Part shown: in pieces, positions 9,847 through 18,165 of the stretch
How the letters are laid out: each line of letters opens with the position of its first letter
Position numbering within the stretch: position 1 is the first letter of the stretch
From: Neocallimastix lanati (nom. inval.)
Lineage: Eukaryota; Neocallimastigomycota; Neocallimastigomycetes; Neocallimastigales; Neocallimastigaceae
Length of the DNA: 30,000 bases
Reading direction: 5' to 3'
NCBI GenBank assembly: GCA_016946835.1
Contig: JACVTC010000017.1
Span: 1,650,001-1,680,000 of the forward strand
Program-made: the position numbers and the translations under genes
The notes under the pieces: generated by a model
The model's database searches: none
Seen by the model: the letters and a program-made list of their open reading frames with translations, nothing else
What the model was told of the DNA's origin: nothing

Positions 9847-12800
9847 GTGGAACATGGAGCAGATATAAATAAAGAAAACTGGAATGGTGAAACACCATTA
9901 TTTAAGGCCTGTGAAAGTGGAAATAAAGATTTAATAGAATGTTTAGTGGAACATGGAGCAGAAATAAATAAAGTAAATGAATTTGTTGAAACACCATTAT
10001 TTAAGGCAATTGAAAGTGGAAAAAAAGATTTAGTAGAATGTTTAGTAGAACATGGAGCAGATATAAATAAAGAATGGATCGGTGAAACACCATTATTTAG
10101 GGTAATTAAAAGTGGAAATAAAGATTTAGTAGAATGCTTAGTAAAACATGGAGCAGATATAAATAAAGAAAATGAATTTGGTGAAACACCATTATTTAGG
10201 GCAATTAAAAGTGGAAATAAAGATTTAGTAGAATGCTTAGTAAAACATGGAGCAGATATAAATAAAGAAAATAGATATGGTGAAACACCATTATATAAGG
10301 CCTGTGAAAGTGGAAATAAAGATTTAGTATCATACTTAGTAGAAAATGGAGCAGATATAAATAAAGAAAATAAATTTGGTGAAACACCATTATTTAAGGC
10401 CTGTGAAAGTGGAAATAAAGATTTAGTAGCATACTTAGTAGAAAATGGAATAGATATAATTAAAGAAAATAGATATGGTGAGACACCACTATTTAATGCA
10501 TGTAAAAGTGGAAATAAATATTTAGTAGAATACTTAGTGGTAGAACATGGAGCAGATATAAATAAAGAAAATTGGAATGGTGAAACACCATTATTTAAGG
10601 CCTGTGAAAGTGGAAAAAAAGATTTAGTAAAATACTTAATAGAACATGGAGCATATATAAATAAAGAAAATGAAGATGGTGAAACACCATTATTTAAGGC
10701 AATTGAATGTGGAAAAAAAGATTTAGTAGAATACTTAATAGAAAATGGAGCTGATATAAATAAAGAAAATGAAGATGGTGAAACATCATCATTTAAGGCA
10801 ATTGAATGTGGAAAAAAAGATTTAGTAGAATACTTAATAGAAAATGGAGCTGATATAAATAAAGAAAATGAAGATGGTGAAACATCATTATTTAAGGCAA
10901 TTGAATGTGGAAAAAAAGATTTAGTAGAATACTTAATAGAAAATGGAGCTGATATAAATAAAGAAAATGAAGATGGTGAAACATCATCATTTAAGGCAAT
11001 TGAATGTGGAAAAAAAGATTTAGTAGCATACTTAGTAGAAAATGGAATAGATATAATTAAAGAAAATAGATATGGTGAGACACCACTATTTAATGCATGT
11101 AAAAGTGGAAATAAATATTTAGTAGAATACTTAGTGGTAGAACATGGAGCAGATATAAATAAAGAAAATTGGAATGGTGAAACCCCATTATTTAAGGCCT
11201 GTGAAAGTGGAAAAAAAGATTTAGTAAAATACTTAATAGAACATGGAGCATATATAAATAAAGAAAATGAAGATGGTGAAACACCATTATTTAAGGCAAT
11301 TGAATGTGGAAAAAAAGATTTAGTAGAATACTTAATAGAAAATGGAGCTGATATAAATAAAGAAAATGAAGATGGTGAAACATCATTATTTAAGGCCTGT
11401 GAAAGTGGAAATAAAGATTTAGTAGCATACTTAGTAGAAAATGGAATAGATATAATTAAAGAAAATAGATATGGTGAGACACCACTATTTAATGCATGTA
11501 AAAGTGGAAATAAATATTTAGTAGAATACTTAGTGGTAGAACATGGAGCAGATATAAATAAAGAAAATTGGAATGGTGAAACACCATTATTTAAGGCCTG
11601 TGAAAGTGGAAATAAAGATTTAGTAGCTTACTTAATAGAAAATGGAACAGATATAAATAAAGAAGATAAAGATGATGAAACCCCATTATTTAAGGCATGT
11701 GGAAGTGGAAATAAAGAATTAGTAGAATACTTAGTAGTAAAACATAAAGCAAATGTAAATAAAAAAAAATGGAGTGGTGAAACACCATTATTTAATGCAT
11801 GTAAAAGTGGAAATAAAGATTTATTAGATTATTTAATATTAGAACATGGAGTAGATATAAATAAAGAAAATGAATACAATGAAACGCCATTATTTTCCGT
11901 ATGTAAAAGTGGAAATAAAGATTTATTAGATTATTTAGTAGTAAAACATGGAGCAGATATAAATAAAGAAAATGAAGATGGTGAAACACCATTATTTAAG
12001 GCAGTTGAAAGTGGAAATAAAGATTTAGCAGAATATTTAATAAAACATGGAGCTGATATAAATAAAGAAAATGTATATCTTGAAACACCATTATTTAATG
12101 CATGTAAGAGTGGAAATAAAGATTTAGTAGAATACTTAGTAGTAGAACATGGAGCAGATATAAATAAAGAAAACCGGAATGGTGAAACACCATTATTAAA
12201 TGCAATTAAAAGTGGAAATAAAGATTTAGTAGCATACTTAGTAGAAAATGGAACAGATATAAATAAAGAAGATGAAGATGGTGAAGCACCACTATTTAAA
12301 GCCTGTGAAAGTGGAAATAAAGATTTAGTAGAATACTTAGTAGAAAATGGAGCAGAAATAAATAAAGAAGATGAAGTTGGTGTAACACCATTATTTAAGG
12401 CCTGTAAAAGTGAAAATAAAGATTTAGTAGAATACTTAGTAGAACATGGAGCTGATATAAATAAAGAAAATAGATATGGTGAAACACCATTATTTAAGGC
12501 ATGTGAAAGTGGAAATAAAGATTTAGTAGCATACTTAGTGGTAGAACATAGAGCAGATATAAATAAAGAAAATGAAGATGGTGAAACACCATTATTTAAG
12601 GCATGTGAAAGTGGAAATAAAGATTTAGTAGAATACTTAGTGGTAGAACATAGAGCAGATATAAATAAAGAAAATGAAGATGGTGAAACACCATTATTTA
12701 AGGCAATTAAGAGTGAAAATAAAGATTTAGTAGCATACTTAGTAGAAAATGGAGCTGATATAAATAAAGAAAATAAATATGGAAAAACATCATTATTTTA

Positions 12801-12867
12801 TGCGAATCAAAGAATCAATTATGATATAAGAAGATATTTATTAAATTATGGTGCACATATAAATTAG
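9847..12867 (+). CDS. Giant ankyrin-repeat protein L2, C-terminal part (about 1,006 residues after the frameshift)
   Basis: This frame continues the repeat array of L2 without a gap. The Met at 9847 is only the first in-frame Met, in the middle of a repeat (MEHGADINKEN from CLVEHGADINKEN), and no promoter-like or leader sequence precedes it. It is therefore the second half of one gene, not a gene of its own. It has about 30 ankyrin repeats and ends with a distinct C-terminal cap, GKTSLFYANQRINYDIRRYL, then LNYGAHIN and TAG (12865-12867). The same cap ends L3 (15866). Some units lack the consensus: GIDIIKENRYG appears three times, and AYINKENEDG twice. Joined to 6116-9835, the product would be about 2,250 residues with roughly 64 repeats, which would form a very long superhelical solenoid. 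The break may be a true mutation or a sequencing error. Confidence 0.8.
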   Translation: MEHGADINKENWNGETPLFKACESGNKDLIECLVEHGAEINKVNEFVETPLFKAIESGKKDLVECLVEHGADINKEWIGETPLFRVIKSGNKDLVECLVKHGADINKENEFGETPLFRAIKSGNKDLVECLVKHGADINKENRYGETPLYKACESGNKDLVSYLVENGADINKENKFGETPLFKACESGNKDLVAYLVENGIDIIKENRYGETPLFNACKSGNKYLVEYLVVEHGADINKENWNGETPLFKACESGKKDLVKYLIEHGAYINKENEDGETPLFKAIECGKKDLVEYLIENGADINKENEDGETSSFKAIECGKKDLVEYLIENGADINKENEDGETSLFKAIECGKKDLVEYLIENGADINKENEDGETSSFKAIECGKKDLVAYLVENGIDIIKENRYGETPLFNACKSGNKYLVEYLVVEHGADINKENWNGETPLFKACESGKKDLVKYLIEHGAYINKENEDGETPLFKAIECGKKDLVEYLIENGADINKENEDGETSLFKACESGNKDLVAYLVENGIDIIKENRYGETPLFNACKSGNKYLVEYLVVEHGADINKENWNGETPLFKACESGNKDLVAYLIENGTDINKEDKDDETPLFKACGSGNKELVEYLVVKHKANVNKKKWSGETPLFNACKSGNKDLLDYLILEHGVDINKENEYNETPLFSVCKSGNKDLLDYLVVKHGADINKENEDGETPLFKAVESGNKDLAEYLIKHGADINKENVYLETPLFNACKSGNKDLVEYLVVEHGADINKENRNGETPLLNAIKSGNKDLVAYLVENGTDINKEDEDGEAPLFKACESGNKDLVEYLVENGAEINKEDEVGVTPLFKACKSENKDLVEYLVEHGADINKENRYGETPLFKACESGNKDLVAYLVVEHRADINKENEDGETPLFKACESGNKDLVEYLVVEHRADINKENEDGETPLFKAIKSENKDLVAYLVENGADINKENKYGKTSLFYANQRINYDIRRYLLNYGAHIN
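10428..11520 (+). repeat. Nested repeats in L2: 597-bp and 399-bp periods plus 99 bp x 4
   Basis: The marker GAAAATGGAATAGATATAAT begins at 10441, 11038 and 11437, giving periods of 597 bp (six ankyrin repeats) and 399 bp (four). The two spans differ by the number of copies of a 99-bp unit with IECGKKDLVEYLIENGADIN, whose markers stand at 10699, 10798, 10897 and 10996. The pattern is that of unequal crossing-over at two scales. Confidence 0.85.
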
Positions 12868-13190
12868 ATATAAAAAACATAAAATAATATATTTAAGGCC
12901 TGTGAAAGAAGTAGAAAAAGAATTAATAGTATATTTAATAAAACATGGTGAAGATATAAATAAAAAATAAATTGAATAGAGAATAAAATCATTAAATTAT
13001 ATAATCATAAATAAAAAATTTTTATATAACAAAAAAATTATTAAAAAAAAAAAAAATAAAAAAGTAAAAAAAATTTAATAATTAATAATTTTAAAATATA
13101 AAATATTATTGAAATCATAAGCTCTTTTTTTTTTTTTTTTTATTTTTTTTATTATATTTTTATTTTTATATAAATATATATAATTTAATT

Positions 13191-13230
<40 letters not shown>

Positions 13231-13430
13231 ATTAAAATAAAAAATAAATACATAATAACATAAAAAAAGGAGGTTAAAAATTTATTTTTTGTTTCTTTCT
13301 TTTATGTATATATATATATAATAGACTTAACTTTAATAATTAGTTCTAGAGAATTATAAAATTTAAAAGGTTAGAATTTTTTGTTCTGATTGTTAAATGT
13401 TATTTTTATATAAAATTTTTTTATTTTTAT
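12868..13430 (+). other. 3' flank of L2 with a single ankyrin relic
   Basis: Right after the L2 stop, 12889-12970 reads as one degenerate repeat (IFKACE, then ELIVYLIKHGEDINKK and a stop, with a shift between the halves). The rest is AT-rich, with a poly(T) run near 13125-13141, a poly(A) run near 13197-13228 and a TA run near 13309-13321. The whole flank recurs in diverged form at 16871-17340 and in part at 15900-16080, which shows that the repeat unit of the array includes the intergenic DNA. Confidence 0.6.
13230..13430 (+). repeat. Diverged direct duplication of flank DNA (partner 13830-14040)
   Basis: Both segments go from an AAAGAATTAAAATAAA-like stretch through a GG-containing patch (AGGAGGTT versus AGGTGGGTT), then CTTTAATAATTA, then CTGAT(T/A)GTTAAA and TTTTTATATAAAATTTTTT. 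L4 and L5 upstream DNA has this pattern only once. So L3 (and L2) carry an extra copy, with the 13431-13615 segment in between. Confidence 0.6.
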
Positions 13431-13615
13431 TATAACAAGATAGTTGACTTTCGTTTTCGTGTTATGCTTTGGAGTAGCTGGAATGACGTACGGAGAAAGA
13501 ATACCTTGAAGTTTTTGTTCATATTCTTTAAATACCACAAGAAAACTACAGTTTGGTATTTGATTATTCTGAAAGTTTATCAAACTCTCTTTCTTTTTTC
13601 TTTTTTATATTAAAT
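13431..13615 (-). other. Conserved, more complex segment with minus-strand reading frame, unknown
   Basis: In the midst of very AT-rich DNA this segment has clearly more G and C and a complex text. On the minus strand it is open from the Met at 13583 to 13371 (70 codons). The part with protein-like composition is INFQNNQIPNCSFLVVFKEY, then EQKLQGILSPYVIPATPKHN and a Lys/Thr tail. The same frame up to SPYV is kept at 5133-5230, where it starts at Met 5230 and then runs by chance into the antisense of L1. I do not recognise the protein. It could be a captured exon, a transposon remnant or a non-coding transcript. The 5' exons, if any, would lie at higher coordinates, where I see none. Confidence 0.3.
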
Positions 13616-15133
13616 AATTATAAAAAAACAAATGTTATGTAATAAAAGATTATTAAAAACAATAAATTTAAAAATTAATAAAATTGAAAAATAAAATATT
13701 ATTAAAATTATAAATTTTTTTTTTTTTTTTTTCTTTTTTTATATTATATTTTTATTTTTATATAAATATATTATTTAATTATTATTTAATAAAAATAAAT
13801 TTTAAAATTCATTTTTAAAAATAAAAAGAAAAGAATTAAAATAAATATAAATTTAAAAGGTGGGTTAATATGTTAATATTCTATTTTTAAATTTATTTTT
13901 TTTTTTTTTTTTTTAAAAGAAAAACTTTAATAATTAATTTTATAAATTTATAATTATAAATTTCAAAAAAGAAAGATTTTTTTTTTTTTTTTTTTTTTTT
14001 TTCTGATAGTTAAACTTTATTTTTATATAAAATTTTTTAAATATAATGAAATTAATAATAAAAATGAAAATAGTAATATATATATATATATAATTTATTT
14101 CGGACATAGATCTCTTTTAATCGATTGAATATTCTTTTTAAATTTTATTTCTATTTATTATAATTATTTTAATTATTTAATGTATAAATATAAATATAAA
14201 TATAAATATAAATATATTGTATTATATAGAATGAATTTATAATACAATCATAAATATTAATACAATTCTTTTCTATTTTAATTTTTTATTTTTAAAAATT
14301 AATAATTTATTTATTTATTATATAATCAATAGCTTTAATAAATATTATTTATATATTTATTTATTTTAGCTGAAAATAAAAAAAAATAAAAAAAAAGAAT
14401 TAATTTTCAGATGGAAAAAGATAGAACAAAAAAAAAAAATAATAAAAAAAATTAATAATAAGCACGGTATCAAATAAAAGTAATATGAATAAACGTAAAA
14501 AGAAGAGAGATATAAAATCGAATGAATATAATAATAATAGACATACCTCTATAAGATTAAAAACTGTAACAAATAATCAAGAAAATGATTTATATATAAC
14601 TTCTTCTGAAATAAAAAAATTAATAAAGAATTCTAATTTAGAGGATTTAAAAAATATTTTCGACAATTCAAAATTTTATGATAATGAATTTATTAAATGT
14701 TTACTCTTTCTATATAAAAATAAAACTCCTATTAAGAATTTAAATTATGAAATTTCTAAAGACAAATATAAAATTACATTAAATAATAAAAATATTTTTA
14801 TAATCGAAAATGAAAATATAAATTTATTAAAATATTTAGTAGTACATGGAGTAGCTTTATGTAAAATAGCTTATAAGAATGGTGAAATATCTTTATTTAA
14901 GGCTTGTGAAAGTAGAAATATTGATTTAGTAAAATACTTAATAGAACATGGAGCAAATATTAATAAAAAAAATGAATTTGGTGAAACACCATTATTTAAA
15001 GCAATTGAAATTGGAAATAAAGATTTAGTAGCATACTTAGTAGAAAATGGAGCAGATATAAATAAAGAAAATAAATTTGGTGAAACACCATTATTTAAGG
15101 CCTGTGAAAGTGGAAATAAAGATTTAGTAGAAT
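13486..15133 (+). repeat. Segmental duplication copy B (upstream region and N-terminus of L3)
   Basis: Partner of 5133-6764. Offset is 8353 at the left edge and 8369 at the start codons; the 16-base drift comes from homopolymers and one small insertion near 13668. Copy B is the one that continues leftwards into normal flank DNA, so copy A is likely the derived one, pasted onto L1. Confidence 0.9.
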
Positions 15134-15642
15134 ACTTAGTAGAACATGGAGCTGATATAAATAAAGAAAACTGGAATGGTGAAACACCATTATTTAAGGC
15201 CTGTGAAAGTGGAAATAAAGATTTAGTAGAATGTTTAGTGGAACATGGAGCAAAAATAAATAAAGAAGATGAAGATGGTGAAACACCATTATTTAAGACC
15301 TGTCAAAGTGGAAATAAAGATTTAATAGAATGTTTAGTGGAACATGGAGCAGATATAAATAAAGAAAACTGGAATGGTGAAACACCATTATTTAAGGCAA
15401 TTGAAAGTGGAAATAAAGATTTAATAGAATGTTTAGTGGAACATGGAGCAGAAATAAATAAAGAAGATGAAGATGGTGAAACACCATTATTTAAGGCAAT
15501 TAAAAGTGGAAAAAAAGATTTAGTAAAATACTTAATAAAACATGGAGCAAATATTAATAAAGAAAGTGAAGATGGTGAAACACCATTATTTAAGGCCTGT
15601 GAAAGTGGAAATAAAGATTTAGTAGAATGTTTAGTGGTTTAG
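14485..15642 (+). CDS. Ankyrin-repeat protein L3, main part (385 residues to the frameshift)
   Basis: The first about 216 codons are nearly identical to L2, with the same lysine/arginine-rich start and the same diverged region to about residue 130. About seven and a half ankyrin repeats follow in this frame. After 15134 the order of repeat variants differs from L2 (NWNG, EDG, NWNG, EDG, SEDG). The frame ends soon after a tandem duplication of TTTAGTGG (15630-15637 and 15638-15645), which turns CLVEHG into CLVV and a stop. Without the extra 8 bases the frame would enter 15646-15866 and give a protein of about 457 residues with about ten repeats. The leader and upstream box match L2, so the promoter looks intact. 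The truncated protein lacks the C-terminal cap. Role: probable intracellular protein-binding scaffold. Confidence 0.75.
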   Translation: MNKRKKKRDIKSNEYNNNRHTSIRLKTVTNNQENDLYITSSEIKKLIKNSNLEDLKNIFDNSKFYDNEFIKCLLFLYKNKTPIKNLNYEISKDKYKITLNNKNIFIIENENINLLKYLVVHGVALCKIAYKNGEISLFKACESRNIDLVKYLIEHGANINKKNEFGETPLFKAIEIGNKDLVAYLVENGADINKENKFGETPLFKACESGNKDLVEYLVEHGADINKENWNGETPLFKACESGNKDLVECLVEHGAKINKEDEDGETPLFKTCQSGNKDLIECLVEHGADINKENWNGETPLFKAIESGNKDLIECLVEHGAEINKEDEDGETPLFKAIKSGKKDLVKYLIKHGANINKESEDGETPLFKACESGNKDLVECLVV

Positions 15643-15866
15643 TGGAACATGGAGCAGAAATAAATAAAGAAAGTTTATTTGGTAAAACACCATTAATTAA
15701 GGCAATTAATAGTGAAAATAAAGATTTAGTAGCATACTTAGTAGAAAATGGAGCAGATATAAATAAAAAAAATAAATATGGATATACATCATTACTCTAT
15801 GTGAATCAAAGAATCAAATATGATATAAGAAAATATTTATTAAATCATGGTGCACATATAGAATAG
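15627..15866 (+). pseudogene. Detached C-terminal end of L3
   Basis: Two ankyrin repeats (LVEHGAEINKESLFGKTPLI and LVAYLVENGADINKKNKYG) and the family cap (TSLLYVNQRIKYDIRKYL then LNHGAHIE) end at TAG 15864-15866. The Met at 15627 (MFSG) arises only from the duplicated TTTAGTGG and is not a natural start. This is the natural end of L3, in another frame. Confidence 0.75.
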
Positions 15867-16459
15867 ATATAAAAACAATAAAAAATATATTTAAGGCCTG
15901 TGAATTCTAAAAAAAAAAATTAAATAAAATAAATAAATACATATAAACTTAAAAAAAAAAGGGGGTTTAAAAAGTTTATTTGTTTTTTAAAAAAAAAAAA
16001 AATAGGCTTACATTAATAATTAATAATAGAGAGTTATAAAATTTAAAAGTTAGAATTTTTTTTCGATTGATAAAAATTATTTATATTTTATATTTTAATT
16101 AAAAGATAATGAATTAATTATAAAAATTGGATCTTATTTCAGACGTAGATTTCTTTTAATTGATTAAATATTCTTTTTAAATTTTAATTCTTTTTTTATT
16201 ATTATTACTATTATTATTTTAATTATCTCATATATAAATTTATATATATTTTTTATTATATATTCATTTAATTAAAATAAACTATGTAATAAAATAAACA
16301 TAAATGTAATCCTTTTATATATATATATATATAATAAATAATATCTTTTATAATTATTACTTATATTTATTTATATTTACTAAAAAAAAAAAATAAAATA
16401 CTGGAATTGAAAATAATAGTAAAAAAAAAATAATAAAAACAACATCAAATAAAAGTAAT
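15867..16459 (+). other. 3' flank of L3 and upstream DNA of relic L4
   Basis: It begins with a trace of one ankyrin repeat (ATATTTAAGGCCTGTGAA near 15888), as behind L2, then runs through the family flank pattern (GGGGGTTT near 15961, TTAATAATTAATAATAGAGA near 16012) into the conserved upstream box at 16139-16195. It lacks the 13431-13615 segment and the doubled flank, so it looks like the older, simpler arrangement. No separate gene is seen. Confidence 0.55.
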
Positions 16460-16865
16460 ATGAATAACCATGTAAAGAAGAGAAATATAAAATTACAAGA
16501 ATATAATAATTAAGGACATACCTCTAAAAGATTAAAATTGTAACAAAATAATCAATAAAATGATTTATATATTACTTCTTCTTCTGAAATAAAAGAACTA
16601 ATAAATAATTCTAATATAGATAAATTAAAAAACATTTTTTAACAATTCAAATTTTAAATGATAATGAATTTATTAAAATTTTACTCTCTTTTTATATACT
16701 CTCTTTCCATATACTCTCTTTCGATTTAATAATAAAACTCCTACCAAGAATTTAAAATATAAAATTTTTAAAGATGAATATAAAATAATATTATTAATTT
16801 AAGAAAAAGAGAATAATTTTTTATAATAAAAATAATTAAATAATCGAAAATGGAAAGAATTAAAA
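16460..16865 (+). pseudogene. Ankyrin locus L4: relic of the N-terminal region only
   Basis: Starting with the family leader and ATG (16460), the text follows the L2 N-terminus: MNNHVKKRNIK, then HTSKRL, NDLYITSSSEI, NNSNIDKLKNIF, LNDNEFIKI and NKTPTKNLKYKI can be read, but in changing frames and with stops (for example TAA in ..YNN*GHTS near 16512). An extra CTCTTT-type repeat lies near 16683-16730. Near 16860 it passes straight to LIEYLIKNGEDINKK and the family 3' flank, so nearly all ankyrin repeats have been lost. It is non-functional. Confidence 0.75.
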
Positions 16866-16870
16866 AAAAA

Positions 16871-17340
16871 TTAATAGAATATTTAATAAAAAATGGTGAA
16901 GATATAAATAAAAAAATAAATTGAATGGAGAATAAAATCATTAAATTATATAATCATAAATAAAAATTTTTTATATAATAAAAAAAATTATTAAAAAAAT
17001 AAAATAATAAATAATAAAATAAAAAAAATTTAATAATTAATAATTTTAAAATATAAAATATTATTGAAATTATAAGTTCTTTTTTTTTTTTATTTTTTTT
17101 ATTATATTTTTATCTTTATATAAATATATTTAATTTAATTATTATAAAAATAAAAGTAAAAAAAACAAATTAAAATAAAAAATAAATACATAAAAACATA
17201 AAAAAGGAAGTTAAAATTTTTATTTTTTGTTCCTTTTTTTTTTTTTTTTAAAAAAAAAATGGACTTAAATTTAATTAGTTATAAATTTAAAAGGTTAGAA
17301 TATTTTTTTGTTGATTGTTAATAATTAATATAAAAAATTT
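16871..17340 (+). repeat. Diverged copy of the L2 3' flank
   Basis: It matches 12935-13400 in order: GGTGAAGATATAAATAAAAA, then AGAATAAAATCATTAAATTA, TATAATCATAAATAAAAA, the poly(T) block, the AAACAT..GG(A)(A/G)GTTAAA patch and GGTTAGAATATTTTTTTG. Homopolymer lengths and single bases differ. Confidence 0.7.
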
Positions 17341-17360
17341 TATATAAAAATAAAATTTAA

Positions 17361-17757
17361 GATTTTAATGGGTGTGGGGCATTTCGCCAAATTGCATTTC
17401 GCCAGGTTGCGTTTCGCCATTTTTTTTGAAAGCATGTGGCGTATTAAAAAAATGTGGCATTTTGCCAAGTTGCTTTTCGCCAAATTGAGAATTATTAAAT
17501 AAATAAACAAATCAATAAATAAAATTAAATATTATTAATATCGCATAAAAACAATTTTAAAAAAAATATTTTGAATTAATATTTATTTATTTATTCATTT
17601 ATTTATATCAATACTCTACTTGTCGAAATGCAACCTGGCGAATAGCAACTTGGGGAAATGCAACTTGGGGAAATGCAACATTTTAATACTACGCCACTTG
17701 GCGAAATGCAATCTGGCGAAATGCAATTTGGGGAAATGCAACTCTCCCGATTTTAAT
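17361..17757. mobile_element. 379-bp foldback/MITE-like element with 9-bp target duplication
   Basis: The element spans 17370-17748 and is flanked by perfect direct repeats GATTTTAAT (17361-17369 and 17749-17757). The ends are inverted: GGGTGTGGGGCATTTCGCC at the left, and GGGAGAGTTGCATTTCCCC read inward on the other strand at the right. The arms (17370-17493 and about 17617-17748) consist of tandem 15-bp units such as TTGCATTTCGCCAAA and are rich in G and C compared with their surroundings. The 123-bp middle is AT-rich and has no reading frame, so it is non-autonomous. A 9-bp target duplication and ends starting with G are typical of Mutator-like DNA transposons. The related L4 upstream DNA near 16095-16110 looks like an empty site (TATTTTATATTTTAATTAAA). 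Family assignment is inference. Confidence 0.8.
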
Positions 17758-18165
17758 ATTTTTATTAAAAGACAATGAATTAATTATAAATAATGGAAAT
17801 AGTTAATATATATATGTGTATATAAGAATATTTTATCTCGGACACTCTTTTAATTGATTTAATATTCTTTTAAAATTTTAGTTCTATTTTTTATTTCTAT
17901 TTTTTTTTTTTTTTTTATTTTAGTTATTTAATACATATAATATTAATTTATATATATATTTATCGTATTATGTAGTTTATTTTATTTTATTTTAATGAAA
18001 TTATAAAAAAAATATAAATATAAATGGATTTTTTTCTTTCTTTTTTTTTTTTTCTTTTATTGTTAAAAAATAAATAAATAATAAAATAGATAAATAAATA
18101 AATAAATAAGTTAATAGATAAATAAATAAAAAAAATTACGACACGCAGTATGAAATAAAAGTAAT
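17758..18165 (+). other. Upstream DNA of L5
   Basis: It holds the conserved box (17836-17890), a T-rich block near 17897-17916, an (AAAT)n run near 18066-18130 and the leader ending GAAATAAAAGTAATATG. The foldback element lies about 420 bases before the start codon and might disturb or supply regulation. Confidence 0.5.

Noticed and set aside
9847-12867. Separate gene starting at Met 9847
   Set aside because: The Met is in the middle of an ankyrin repeat, is created by the usual GTGGAACATGG text, and no family leader or upstream box precedes it.
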